A stretch of DNA of 64,000 nt from Mycocentrospora acerina (GCA_022701365.1 JAKUHH010000173.1:1-64000); one strand, 5' to 3'. Shown: positions 1 to 10,608, counted from the stretch's first letter. The notes: generated by a model from the sequence alone, not told the origin. Numbers and translations: made by a program.

Positions 1-989
1 TTTCTAATCTATATTAGAGACATTTGCAAGCCTAGGCCTGCTACGTTTAATTTCTCTTATTTAGACAATATTATAATAGGAGCAATAGCAGCAACAGCAG
101 AAAAGGTAGTAGTAATACTAGAAAAAACTGCTAAGGCTATGCTCTTAGAAGTAAAAGAGAGTGCTATTAAATTTAAAGTTTCTAGAACAGAGCTCTTATT
201 TGCTAGTAAAAAAAGAAAAGAAGAAACAGAGACTCTACTAATAGGAAATAAGACTATCTATCTTAGCTCTCTAGTTAGGTAGCTAGGCTTTTTTCTAGAT
301 AAGAAGCTCTCTTACAAATAACACATATAAAACAAGGTTCCTATAGTATAACAAGCCTTCTATAGCCTGCAGAGGCTAGGCAATACATAAAAAGGCCTTA
401 GCATGCAAGCAACTAGACTGCTATATATTTCTTGTGTCTAGTCTATTGCAGACTATAGCACGCAATTGTGGTAGAAAAAGGGAAACAAAGGACTGCTACG
501 CTACTAACAAACAATGCAAAATACTGCATTAAGACAAATTCTAGGTGCTTTTAAAGGGTCTCCTATAAAAGCACTAGAAATAGAAGCAGCTATCTTACCT
601 TTAGAGATTAAAGCAGAAAAGCTGTGTTAGCAATATGCTTTAAGGCTACTAGCTTTTAGTAGCAACTACTCTATTAAGAAAGCAATAAGCAGAGAAAAGT
701 AATAACAAAAAAACACAAAAAACACACAAAATATAGAAAAACAAACCTAACTTAGCAGACTAGCTAGAAGAATAGAAAAACACTCTAATGTAGAGGATAT
801 ATCTATTCTACTAGCAAAGCTGTAGAGTAAGCCTGCAGACTCTTATGCTACTATCTATATTACTAGAGAAAACAAAGAAGAGGTTGCAAAAGCTTACTAA
901 AACTAGCTGCTACAAAATTACAAAAAATAACAAAAAAATCAGAAAATCCTAGCTACTGCTGCAACTGCTAGAAATAGCAACAGCAACAG

Positions 990-1021
<32 letters not shown>

Positions 1022-1945
1022 GGCTAGCTTAACCTATCTTGCTATACACAGACGGGTTAAAACAAGGAGAAGAGACTGCAGCAGGCTATTATTAAATAGA
1101 CCTGCTAAGCCTTAACTACTTGCAGGCAAAAAGCTACAACCTAGGACAAGGCTTAGAAATAATAGACGCTAAGCTATATGCTATTTTTAGAGTGTTAAGC
1201 AACTTAGTACTGCAAGAGCTTTTTGCAGAAATAATCTATATTTTTGTAGACAGTTAAGCAGCTCTAAAAAGACTGCAAAGCACTGTATTAAAAGGAGGAC
1301 AAAAAATCAGCTATCTAATTACTAGGCTTTGCAAAAGGCTAGTACAATAAGGAAATAGAGTAGATTTTGAGTAGATTCTAGGCTACTAAAAAATTAAAGG
1401 AAATAACCACGCTGACAGGCTAGCTAAGGCAGGCCTAAAGTATACAAAAATAGAAACAGAAGAAGTTGCTATAACTTTAAGCTATCTAAATAGAAAGCTA
1501 AAAGAAGAAATAACCTTAGAGTAGCAAATAAGCTAGTAACAAGCTAAAGAAAAAGAAAGAAGTAAAAGCTATAATAGTAATACTAAAGGGTAACCTAAGT
1601 TTACTCTTAAAGCTAAGCCTTTGCTATTTCCTAAGCAAATTACAGCAGCTTACTATTAGCTTAAGCTAAGAAAAGGCTTTTTTAAAGCATTTTCTAAAGC
1701 AGTAAGCAAAGACAAAAAATAAGCATGTTTTAGTAGCTGCAACGCGTTGCAAACACCTAAGCACCTGCTCCTACACTGCAAACACTACAATCTAGAGAGA
1801 AAATAAATGCAGAAAGAGATAAGCAGGCTAACATTAGCTGCTATCTTTAATACTAAAGCAGGGCAATTAGCTCTACTTAAGTTTTTGCAAAAAACAGAAA
1901 TAGCAATAGCTAGGTAGCTGCTTGCTGCAGGAGCCTTAACCTAAA
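1..1945 (+). mobile_element. Decayed LINE (Tad-like) ORF2, 3' portion
   Basis: One forward frame (starting at base 2) can be followed for about 1.9 kb and is interrupted almost only by TAG and TAA. Along it lie, in order: a reverse-transcriptase tail (YLDNI near 60, then a helical stretch ending ELLFASKKRK); an (ACT)n run; an RNase H domain starting YTDG near 1045, with a later DS near 1250 and a NNHADRLAKA motif near 1395-1430; and a C-terminal Cys/His motif (CFSSC, HLLLHC) near 1725-1780. This order is that of fungal Tad-type non-LTR retrotransposons. Many stops sit where Trp or Gln is expected, as G-to-A or C-to-T changes would give. The 5' half lies outside the window. The copy cannot be functional. 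Confidence 0.8.
991..1020. repeat. (ACT)n microsatellite inside LINE relict
   Basis: Ten perfect ACT units inside the decayed LINE frame, where they encode a threonine run between the RT and RNase H regions. Confidence 0.9.
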
Positions 1946-2149
1946 GGCCTACTATAATAACAAACAACTATTTACAAGACTCTATTTTATTACGCCGCGT
2001 AGTAAGAGCACTACTACTGTTTTACTAGGCTTCTAGGGCTCTAGAAAAGAGAGCTTAGCCTAGGAGGAAAAACAGCGCCTTATAGACTAACGTCTGCATA
2101 GGCATTATTGTATTTAGTCTAGCTAGTTAGATAGATTAATGCAATATAA

Positions 2150-4051
2150 ATGAAGAAAAAAAAATCTTATAAATAGTAGTAGTTATACTATACTTCTCCT
2201 AATAGTCCTCTTATTACTATAGCTTATCTTATTATATAATATCTAAAGTAATAGTTTTAGTAGAAACTATTAAGTTAAAAGTTATTAGAAGTAGTAGAGC
2301 AGGATTATATATAGTAAAATAGCACTTTAGCTAGATAATCTAAGAGTAATCTTTATCTAACTATAGCTTAAAATACTTTATCTATTTAATACTAATAATA
2401 CAGTCTTTTAAGCTAAGGTCTACTATTATAAAAAAGCAGTTTTATATCTTTTTTTTATTAATAATTAAATATAAGTAATTATACTATATTACTAACTAAG
2501 AGATTTAATCTTAAAAACTCTTAACTATTACTTAAAATAGTAGTTTTTAGATAAGAGTTTAAAAAGCTAATAAAATAGAAGTAGTAATTTTTAAATTTAA
2601 AAAAAATTAACTTTAAGCACTAGTATTAATTAAAGAGTATAATTAGACCTTAAAGCCTTTAGTGTAAAGAAAAAAAAGAAAAAAAATATACTTTCTTAAA
2701 TAAGTTTAAAAGACTAAAGTTTAATAAGTTATAATAGTTTAAATTTAAAAAGAGAAGTCTTCTTAAGCATCTTTATTTCCTGTCTAATCTTCTTTTTAGT
2801 TAAGTTCTTTTCTTAATTCTTTAATATCCTTATTAAAGTGTTTAAACTTAATCTTTTATACTTAAAGTAAAAGATACTTTTTTTATAAAGTATCTTAGCT
2901 TACTATAGTTATAGCAATTACTTAGAAGTAGATCTCTTATTAGACTAAGAGTCTTAGATATAAGCTAAGAGGCAAGTAAAAGTTAAAGTTATATTTTTAT
3001 ATAGAGGTCTGTTTATTAGTATAAGTAATAGTTTATTCTTAGTAAAAACCTTTAAATTAGACTTAAATAAAGTTAACTTAGTTTATATATTATATAGATT
3101 ATACTCTCTATAGTTAAGACTTAAAGATAGCTTATTTATTTTATACTAAAAATTCTATTAAGTATTTAACTATAAGCTTAAAAAAGTTCTTCTATTATTA
3201 CTTAAATCTAAAGCTAAGCATCTATACAGTTAGTATAATTTTTATTTATAAGTAGTAAAACTATTTTAATTTAATTACTTATTATTTAATAGCAGCACTA
3301 AAGAACTGTGCTTTAAAAGTAAAGAAGGTTTTTATCTTATCTATAAAGAGTTTATTAAAAGCAGCTTAGCTTTTAGCTCTCTTGTTTCTTATAATAAAAT
3401 AAAACTTAAGTAAGTTAATTATATCTTTTATAATCTTAAAATAGTTAGATAAAGAATTAGATAAGTATTAAAGCTTTAAGTACTCTTTACTTAGGCTAAA
3501 AGTATATCCTTAGACTAATACTATATAAGCGCACTTACTCTAATAGTAGTCTATATTAATCTCTAATTAGTTTTAAATTAAAGCCTACTATTAGTAAAAA
3601 GTTAGGTTATAACTATTATTAAAAATATTAATAGATAGTATTCTTTTAGATAGTTTTATATATATAGTATTATTAATTAAAATCTTAAACTAAAACTTTA
3701 GAAGTTAAGGTTATTCTAAAAGAGTTAGTAGTAATTTAGTGCTAAGTTAAAGATAGTCTAAAGTAATTATAGCTTACTATAGTTCTTAAATTTCTATATA
3801 AAGCTATAGTACTAGCTAAGCTAAGTTCTCTTTTTTTTAGTTTAAATTTAGTATAAGTTCTGCACTAGTTTTTACTAGATTAGAAGATAAAGTAAGATCT
3901 AATACTTCTACTACTACTCTTAAAGTTAAGCCTTAAGTATATACTAATCTTTAAGTTAGTTCTTTTAAACTTAGAGTAATAGTAGTAGATATTAAAGTTA
4001 AGTCTAATTCTGCTAAGTTTTTAGTAGTCTTTAAGTTTCTACTTTAGTGTA
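2150..4051. mobile_element. Unidentified AT-rich RIP-degraded repeat
   Basis: About 1.9 kb of very AT-rich DNA rich in TAG, TAA and CTA words, with almost no CpG and almost no TCA, CCA, TGG or TGA. No protein domain can be read in any frame. The composition matches a transposon erased by repeat-induced point mutation. It continues on the other side of the TRIM insertion (4776 onward), so the relict predates that insertion. Family unknown. Confidence 0.55.
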
Positions 4052-4056
4052 AACTT

Positions 4057-4251
4057 TGTAACGACTAAGCACGTGCACAGTCAACGTGGCTTACCTCGCT
4101 TATAGCATCTAGTCGGCAAAGTCTAGATCTAGCACTATATATATTATACTACACATAGAATACTTGCTTAAGTATTCTTGTGCTTACCTTTTGGTATAAG
4201 TGGGGTTATTGCGTAGTATCAATAGCAAGGGCAGGGCGCCTGACCATTACA
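4057..4251 (+). repeat. Left LTR of TRIM
   Basis: 195 bp, TG...CA ends with short inverted terminal TGTAA/TTACA. One difference from the right LTR. Confidence 0.92.
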
Positions 4252-4301
4252 TAATACTTAAGCAAACCCAGAGGTCAAGAGTTCGATCCTGGCAGGGGCC
4301 A
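4209..4301 (+). other. tRNA-like segment with A-box and B-box resemblance
   Basis: TTGCGTAGTATC (4209-4220) resembles a pol III A box and AGAGTTCGATCC (4278-4289) resembles a B box/T arm. The B box is followed by TGGCAGGGGCCA, which looks like a tRNA 3' end. The boxes are about 70 bp apart and lie across the boundary between the left LTR and the internal region. A full cloverleaf could not be drawn by eye (T-arm pairing is imperfect), so this is not called a tRNA gene. Confidence 0.45.
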
Positions 4302-4349
4302 GAAGTCACTCTGGCTTAAATTGTAGGCTCTAGAGGGTTAGACTTGTAG

Positions 4350-4480
4350 TGCTAGGCTAGAGGCTAGGCTAGGAGCTAGACTAGGAGCTAGACTAGGAGT
4401 TAGACGAGGTCTAGGCTTGCTAGGGCTAGGCTTGCTGGTGCTAGGCTTGCTAGTGCTAGGCTTGCTAGTGCTAGGCTACA
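4350..4480 (+). repeat. Short tandem repeats in TRIM internal region
   Basis: Repeats of GCTAGGCTTGCTAGT-type units (about 15 bp) preceded by GAGCTAGACTAG-type units fill the centre of the TRIM internal domain. They have no coding sense. Confidence 0.8.
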
Positions 4481-4575
4481 AGGGCTAGACTATAGAGCTA
4501 TTATAATTGGGGTTCGCGGATATTGTCTTGCCTGCCTAACGCTCTTGGGACAAGAGCCTCTTAGGAGGGGGTTAT

Positions 4576-4770
4576 TGTAACGACTAAGCACGTGCACAGT
4601 CAACGTGGCTTACCTCGCTTATAGCATCTAGTCGGCAAAGTCTAGATCTAGCACTATATATATTATACTACACATAGAATACTTGCTTAAGTATTCTTGT
4701 GCTTACCTTTTAGTATAAGTGGGGTTATTGCGTAGTATCAATAGCAAGGGCAGGGCGCCTGACCATTACA
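4576..4770 (+). repeat. Right LTR of TRIM
   Basis: 195 bp. It carries the single G-to-A difference, in a TGG context, relative to the left LTR. Followed directly by the AACTT target duplication. Confidence 0.92.
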
Positions 4771-4775
4771 AACTT

Positions 4776-5288
4776 ATATAGCTATTCTAAAGTAATCTTA
4801 ATATAGTAGTCTAAGAAGTTCTAAACTTAAAAGCTTGAGTTATTAAGAGATTATAAAAATCTTAGCTATAATAAAATACTAGATATAATAGTATAGTTTA
4901 AATTAGTTCTAAATTAAATAAGCTTTAGAAATAATCTAAATAAAATAAGTAGTAATATTATTTAAAGGCTATTACTAGCTAAGATAAGTTTTTCTATATA
5001 ATATAATAACACAGGTTATAAAAGAGTAATCTAAATAAGGTCTAAAGTGTCTACTACTAGGCATATAAGAGTACTAGGACTAGAAGGTAAACTAAAGATA
5101 CTATTCTCTACACCTATAGGTCTTATATAAAAGGATACAGAAAAACTACTCTATAAAGCTATATAGCCTGCAACCTTATATACCCTTCCCTAGGATTGCT
5201 ATCTAGGGCAAGTACAAAGCAGGTAGCTATCAGATAGGTGTCGGTTGACTCAGGGGTAATGATGGGATGTGACGTTGTGAACGTTACA
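4776..5288. mobile_element. Right part of AT-rich relict and its boundary
   Basis: AT-rich degraded DNA continues to about 5200. The boundary with normal-composition DNA is marked at 5268-5288 by a near-perfect 9-bp inverted repeat (TGTGACGTT, GTG, AACGTTACA). Fungal LTRs often start TGTAACG and end CGTTACA, so this may be the outer end of the decayed element; that is inference. Confidence 0.4.
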
Positions 5289-5310
5289 GCCCTAGGGCTC
5301 TAGAAATTGG

Positions 5311-5507
5311 AGGAGAGACTGTCTGATGTGTGTTAAGATGATATCTGATGAAATATTGATGCCGCAGGCGTCAGAACAGACGCGCTGAAAAAGGCAAAGT
5401 TGGTGTTTTTAGGAGAGAGTGTTAAATGTGTGTTAAGATAATATCTAATAGAACATTAATGCTTCAGGCATCAGAACAGACGCGCTGAAAAAGGCAAAGT
5501 TGTTGTT
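5311..5507. repeat. 100-bp-period tandem duplication, one copy mutated
   Basis: 5311-5407 and 5411-5507 align with a period of exactly 100 bp. The second copy differs mainly by transitions, including TGA to TAA at several places, while TGT and TGC words are unchanged. The last 35 or so bases (CAGAACAGACGCGCTG...) are nearly identical. Confidence 0.85.
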
Positions 5508-5621
5508 CTATTTCATTGTAGACTATGAACCAGCGTGTAGTTATTGTAAAATTGAAAGTTTTTCTCACTGAAATCTGTCAACTTCAAGAGGTGCATATAA
5601 TACTATTTATATTTATAGATT

Positions 5622-7223
5622 TTACACGAGAGGTGAGTAACTTTCTGGTCTCCCTGTCTCCAGTGCGTTGGGACGTCTAACATACATTTCGAATGTGTCT
5701 TGCGTCCCCTCCTCTGGCAAGTACAGTCCATCTTCTGGAAGCCAGCTTCTGGAATTGTGTGTCCTTTGCGTCATTTGACTATGCATGCGAGAAGTCCTCT
5801 TCGACTTGAACGAAAGACTGCCATTTCGATTTCGCACAGAAGAAGGCTTTGCGTCAGATCCGGAATCTAATGATCGTATTGGTGTTTGGTATACTGTGGG
5901 TGACAATTTAAAGTTTGGGATAGTAGGGCTCGCTGCTCCTGCTGCCGAGCTCGGATGTAAGTGCAAAGGTAATATAGGAGAATGCAGGCCAGGAGAGTAC
6001 GGAGCGGATAGCCAGTCTGATTTTGGGCTTGGAGGATTGGCTGCAAGTGGATTTACTGTTCGCGCTGGGCTGCGGTGCGGGATAGTAGGTGTTGTTGGAG
6101 TCTCGTATGTCGTTTGGTCGCCTATAATATCCTGATACCAATCATAAGAGCGAAAACTAAAGCTTGGACTTGGTGGCCGGAGGTCAGGCAATGAAAGAGA
6201 TGGTGGCCCTGCGCCTTCCAGTCTTGACAGTGCTGATGTCCTTCGATCTACAAGATGTGGCTGATCCTGATTCTCGAAGTCATCACCTATCCACGACTCG
6301 AATTTTAGTGGTTCCTCTAATGTTGGGGGCTGGTCTTGTTTGTATTCTGAGTTGTGCCTGTCTGGCTTCGTCTGCTGTACAAAAGATTTCCGAGCCTCTG
6401 TAGGAATTGGAGGAAGTATCTCTTTGAAGCGATATCTTGGTACTGGATCCCGTGGCTTGATATTCTCACGTACCATTCTAGCGGCTTCTTCATCAAAGAG
6501 CATACTCTTGTTAATACTGACGTTGAGAGCATAGCGTTTTTGTTCGATAGGCGCCGGCGGAAGGGCCTTGCTTGGCGCGGTTGGGCTCTTCTCCCCGATA
6601 CCCTCCTCTATCGACCCGCTATTTTCATGCTCCTCTCTCTGTATGCGGTCGTCTATTGCTCCCATTCCTACGTAAAAATCTGCGGGAATGCTTTGCTGTG
6701 CACTGAATCCCGGGTGTTGCGGGCTGTTCGGCATCGAAGCCACAAGTGTCTTTTGATCGTTATCTACGGTGAACGCAGTGTCGTTTGACTGCGACCGAAT
6801 GCGACCGGTTGGAGGCAAGTGTTGTTTGTTTCGTATCTTGAAAACCCAGTAGCCGAGCGCTATCATTAAGACGATAAATCCTGCGGCTCCCACTCCGATT
6901 CCAACTGCGGCGGTTGTGTCCAGTCGGCCAGTAGCTTCTGAGCCTGAGCCAAGCAGCCCGGCCTCTTTGGAGTTGACGCAGCTTCCTCCCAAGCATGATG
7001 AATCGCTAGCACAGTCACTGTCTGTAGTGCATGTATTTTGAGAACTCCCATTTGTGCCTGGAGTATTAGATGTGCCCGCGATGTGTGCTGTTGGAGTAGG
7101 TGTCGCAGAGTCGAGTTGGATCAGAATAGAGCCAGATGTCGTAGTAGGTACTGCTTTTTGTCGCTTTAGTATGGCGAGCGTGTTGGAAACCCGTCTAGGG
7201 ATGGTGGTGGAGGTGGTAGACAT
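5622..7223 (-). CDS. Single-pass membrane protein with small Cys-rich ectodomain
   Basis: Intact 533-residue frame with an ATG at 7223. About 100 N-terminal residues are Ser/Thr-rich and include a short Cys module (CTTDSDCASDSSCLGGSC, about residues 64-82). One hydrophobic segment follows (about 105-128, VGIGVGAAGFIVLMIALGYW) with a basic KIRNK stop-transfer. The remainder, about 400 residues, is a cytosolic-looking tail rich in Pro and Ser. The plan resembles fungal cell-wall sensor or SKG6-like membrane proteins, but no family could be named and there is no clear cleavable signal peptide. No intron is needed. It is the first normal-composition gene beside the repeat island. Function unknown. 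Confidence 0.75.
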   Translation of the reverse strand: MSTTSTTIPRRVSNTLAILKRQKAVPTTTSGSILIQLDSATPTPTAHIAGTSNTPGTNGSSQNTCTTDSDCASDSSCLGGSCVNSKEAGLLGSGSEATGRLDTTAAVGIGVGAAGFIVLMIALGYWVFKIRNKQHLPPTGRIRSQSNDTAFTVDNDQKTLVASMPNSPQHPGFSAQQSIPADFYVGMGAIDDRIQREEHENSGSIEEGIGEKSPTAPSKALPPAPIEQKRYALNVSINKSMLFDEEAARMVRENIKPRDPVPRYRFKEILPPIPTEARKSFVQQTKPDRHNSEYKQDQPPTLEEPLKFESWIGDDFENQDQPHLVDRRTSALSRLEGAGPPSLSLPDLRPPSPSFSFRSYDWYQDIIGDQTTYETPTTPTIPHRSPARTVNPLAANPPSPKSDWLSAPYSPGLHSPILPLHLHPSSAAGAASPTIPNFKLSPTVYQTPIRSLDSGSDAKPSSVRNRNGSLSFKSKRTSRMHSQMTQRTHNSRSWLPEDGLYLPEEGTQDTFEMYVRRPNALETGRPESYSPLV

Positions 7224-8703
7224 TATGATTAAAGGTCGTATTAGAAAACAGAGAAGGAATATAGGGTACTAGAGTATTGTTTAGCACAATGGTCTTCGAC
7301 TTCAAAGTGTTTAAGATTACATGAGAGTGATCAGCGCATTCAATATACGCGCGTTCGAATGAGTGTGAGCGATGCCCGAGCCCGGGAACATCAACTTGCC
7401 GTGAGAAGAAAGTATAAGAGAAGCAGTCTCTGCGACGGCATCGCTGGACAGGAGAAATGCTCCATTATTGTACGACCGGAAAATGGGCTCAAAGTTTATT
7501 GGCGATGCGGGAGCGCAACGCCATCTACTCGAGGTTGGTGGTTTGAGGACAGCTAGCGCGCAAGCCATTATCACGCTGGACCAAACCTTATGGGTTTAGT
7601 AATAAAGATCCGAGGCTGACAGCAGCCACGACGCTTGAAAAAGCAAGCCAAAGGAAATGACAACCTGTGATGTACACGACAGCCTGTTCAGCGTCTTGCG
7701 TCTAGCATCATTCATTGCGCGTTCAACTATGCCTGCAGACAGGTGTATCTGAAATACAAGATTCGCCTTGCCCTGTGTACTGCCGTCGAGTCAAGGACCT
7801 CAAAGTTCGTGCCTCAGACTTGACTCTGTTTCATGAGTAGAAATAGTGACAATATAGCTGCGCGCTATTTCGCTGGAGCTAGCTACGCGACCACTGGTCA
7901 CACGTTCGCAGCGGGAGGGAATATTGGGAACCAGACATTTGTGATATTTCCCAACTACTGCAAGCGCAAGTCTCTTGATTATTATGTCCCTTTCTGCTCC
8001 ATTCTCAGAAGCTTCGGTGCTTTTGAAAGCCCTGGATTCTCGTCTGATAGCATTTCACACGGAAGCTTGCAGCTGCATACAAGCTCCTGCTTGATAGGAG
8101 AGGTGGTTGGCAACACAAACACGTGGGTCACTGCGAACTTGCGCAATGATCGATATCATGGCGAAAGCTGCATGCTCACGTCGCGCAACCTCGCGCTCCA
8201 GTTATGGTGTTCGGTCGTTCGTGATCTCCTCGACTGCCGTGACAGAGTGAGAATGGCTAAAGCCAATTATGAGCCCAGAGTTTTAGGTCGACGGTGCCCG
8301 TATTGGCGGCAGTTGCGAATCAAGTAAGTCCGAACCAGCACCGTTGTCTTCAGGCACCGGTACGCCGGATGTGATTCTCATATCTGCACCTGTCAATAGT
8401 GATTAGTGCGGCCCCTTGAATTCGGTACAATGAATATATCATGACGGTCTGCGCACCTTTGCAAATATGAAAGGGAGCAGAATATCATCAACACCATTTG
8501 AGAATGAGCATCGTGCGATCGTGCACGTCACAAGCGCACTGAACGCGACCAGGGTCCTAGCAAACGCGTCGCAGCTTCCTGAGATGCATGTCGTCATCTA
8601 GTAATCACCCCGCTCTCATTCGTCAGCGTATATGTGTTGGTAAGGTCGCTCAACGCATTGCACGAGTACATCTATTTACTTACCTTTGGCTGTCCAGGCT
8701 TTG
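7224..8703. other. Intergenic, no gene seen
   Basis: Shared upstream region of two divergent genes. Short open frames on both strands lack recognisable domains or splice structure. No repeats noted. Confidence 0.6.
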
Positions 8704-10608
8704 ATGCAGCTACTACGCTATTTACAACCTCTTCGATTATCTTCCAATCTCCAGTTTGTTTCCAAATCTCGCATTTGCAGAGCAGTGTCCAGTATCGCAG
8801 CTACCAACATGGCAACAGAATTCAAGCTCAAAGACGTCACGTCGTTGAATCTCAAGAACGGCGAGAAGAGGGAGGTCGAGGTTGAAGGTGTTGAGGGTGG
8901 AAAGGTGTTGCTGCTGAAGGTCCAGGACCAGATCCATGCAACCTCATCCACTTGCACACATTATGGAGCACCTCTCGCCAAGGGAATTCTCTCGCCTGAC
9001 GGACGATTGACATGCCCATGGCACGGTGGTATGTTTCTGCTTTGCTGCATGTAGAAGCATTCAATCTAACCGACGTAGCCTGCTTCAACGTCTCCACTGG
9101 AGATGTGGAGGACGCACCTGCGCTCGATCCAATCTCCAAGTACGAAGTGTTTGAACGAGATGGCGCTGTGTATGTCAAAACGGACGAGGACACGCTGAAG
9201 GCCAATCGCAGAGCGTTGAATATCAAGTGCTCGTCTGTGAGCGACGAAAAGGTCTTGGTTATTGGAGGGTACGTCATATCATACATAGCTGGGAGAGCAA
9301 TTTGTTAATCCATTGCAGAGGTTCAGGTACGTTGGGCGCCATCGAAGGCCTGAGGAGTGGAGGATATACAGGCCAGATCACAGTGATCTCGAAAGAAGGC
9401 TATCAGCCCATCGACCGAACCAAACTCTCAAAGGCCCTACTGGCAGATGTGTCAAAGGCGGCGTGGAGACAAAAGCAGTGGTACAAGGATGCATCGATCG
9501 ATATCATCGAGGATGAGGCTAGCAGTATCGATTTCTCGGGCAAGAAGGTTTCAACCAAGTCTGGAAAGACGTACGACTACTCGAAACTTGTGCTCGCGAC
9601 TGGTGGTAACCCTAACATTCTACCGTTGGACGGACTCAAGGGAGACTTGGGCAATGTGTTCTTGTTACGCACTCTCCCAGACACACAAAATATTTTGAAG
9701 GCTGTTGGCGACAATGGCAAAAAGATTGTGGTGATTGGTAGCTCATTCATCGGCATGGAGGTTGGCAACTGCCTTGCAGGCTTGAAGAACGACGTTACCA
9801 TTATTGGCATGGAGGAGGGTAAGTGGTGCTCTAAACAGACGGGGTGAGCAACAAAGCTGACGAAGCAACAGAACCAATGGAGCGGGTAATGGGTAAAAAG
9901 GTCGGCAAGATTTTCCGTGGACTTCTTGAGAAGAATGGCGTGAAATTCAAGATGGGTGCAAGTGTGGAAAAGGGTACAGCGTCGAAGAGTGACTCATCAA
10001 AAGTTGGAGCCGTACAACTCAAGGACGGCACCACCCTTGAGGCTGACCTTGTTATTGAGGGCGTGGGTGTTAAGCCTGCCACGGAGTATCTCAAGGGCAA
10101 CCCTAGCGTTCAGCTCGAGAAGGACGGCTCTTTAAAAACGGACGAGTTCTTTGCCGTGCCAGGCCTCAAGGATGTGTTTGCCATTGGCGACATTGCAACA
10201 TACCCCTACCATGGGCCTGGTGGCAATGGTGCACCAGTTCGGATTGAGCACTGGAACGTTGCACAGAATGCTGGCCGTTCAGTAGCCAAGATTATCAACG
10301 ACTCGGGAGCTAAGCCAAAGGCGTTTATTCCTGTATTTTGGTCTGCCCTTGGGTCACAGCTACGGTACTGTGGTAACACAGTCCATGGGTACGACGACGT
10401 GATTATCCAAGGGAAGCCAGAGGAGGCAGCCTTTGTTGCGTACTACACCAAGGATGATCAAGTGGTTGCTGTGGCATCAATGGGTAAGGATCCATATGTA
10501 GCACAGAGCTTGGAGCTGATGCGAAGGGGCAAAATGCCCAGCAAGAGCGATTTGCAGAAGGGAGTCGATGTGCTGGAGGTTGGAGTGCCGAGCGAGATTA
10601 AGATCTAG
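8704..10608 (+). CDS. Rieske-AIF (AIFM3-like) FAD/NAD oxidoreductase
   Basis: Exons 8704-9028, 9079-9268, 9319-9818 and 9872-10608 (introns 50, 50 and 53 nt) give 583 residues. An N-terminal Rieske [2Fe-2S] domain has CTHYGAPL and CPWHGACF; the second motif is completed across intron 1. A pyridine-nucleotide-disulphide reductase domain follows, with the FAD motif VIGGGSGTLGA (across intron 2), the NAD motif VIGSSFIGMEVG and the C-terminal FAD motif VFAIGD. This is the architecture of AIFM3 and fungal AIF-like flavoproteins, which probably use NAD(P)H. Starting at 8704 gives a basic, amphipathic mitochondrial-type leader. A second in-frame ATG at 8809 (CAACATGG, better context) gives 548 residues starting right at the Rieske domain. 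The choice of start is open. Confidence 0.88.

Larger units (their letters stand above)
4057..4770 (+). mobile_element. TRIM: non-autonomous LTR element with 5-bp TSD
   Basis: Two 195-bp direct repeats (4057-4251 and 4576-4770) begin TGTAACG, end ATTACA and differ at one base (TGG near 4197, TAG in the second copy). The element is flanked by the 5-bp target duplication AACTT (4052-4056 and 4771-4775). The internal part is only 324 bp and has no coding capacity. A purine tract (AGGAGGGGG, 4563-4571) lies just before the right LTR, as expected for a plus-strand primer. This is a terminal-repeat retrotransposon in miniature. Near-identical LTRs and many surviving CpG and CCA/TCA words show it inserted after the surrounding DNA had decayed. 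No canonical primer-binding site (TGG...) directly follows the left LTR. Orientation follows the purine tract. Confidence 0.9.

Noticed and set aside
4195..4310. Functional tRNA gene (Met-like, with intron)
   Set aside because: T-arm and anticodon-stem pairing are imperfect and the 5' acceptor strand does not match the 3' end; described as tRNA-like only.
7833..8327. 164-residue plus-strand open frame
   Set aside because: No domain, no coding-like composition, begins with a poor ATG context in an intergenic area.
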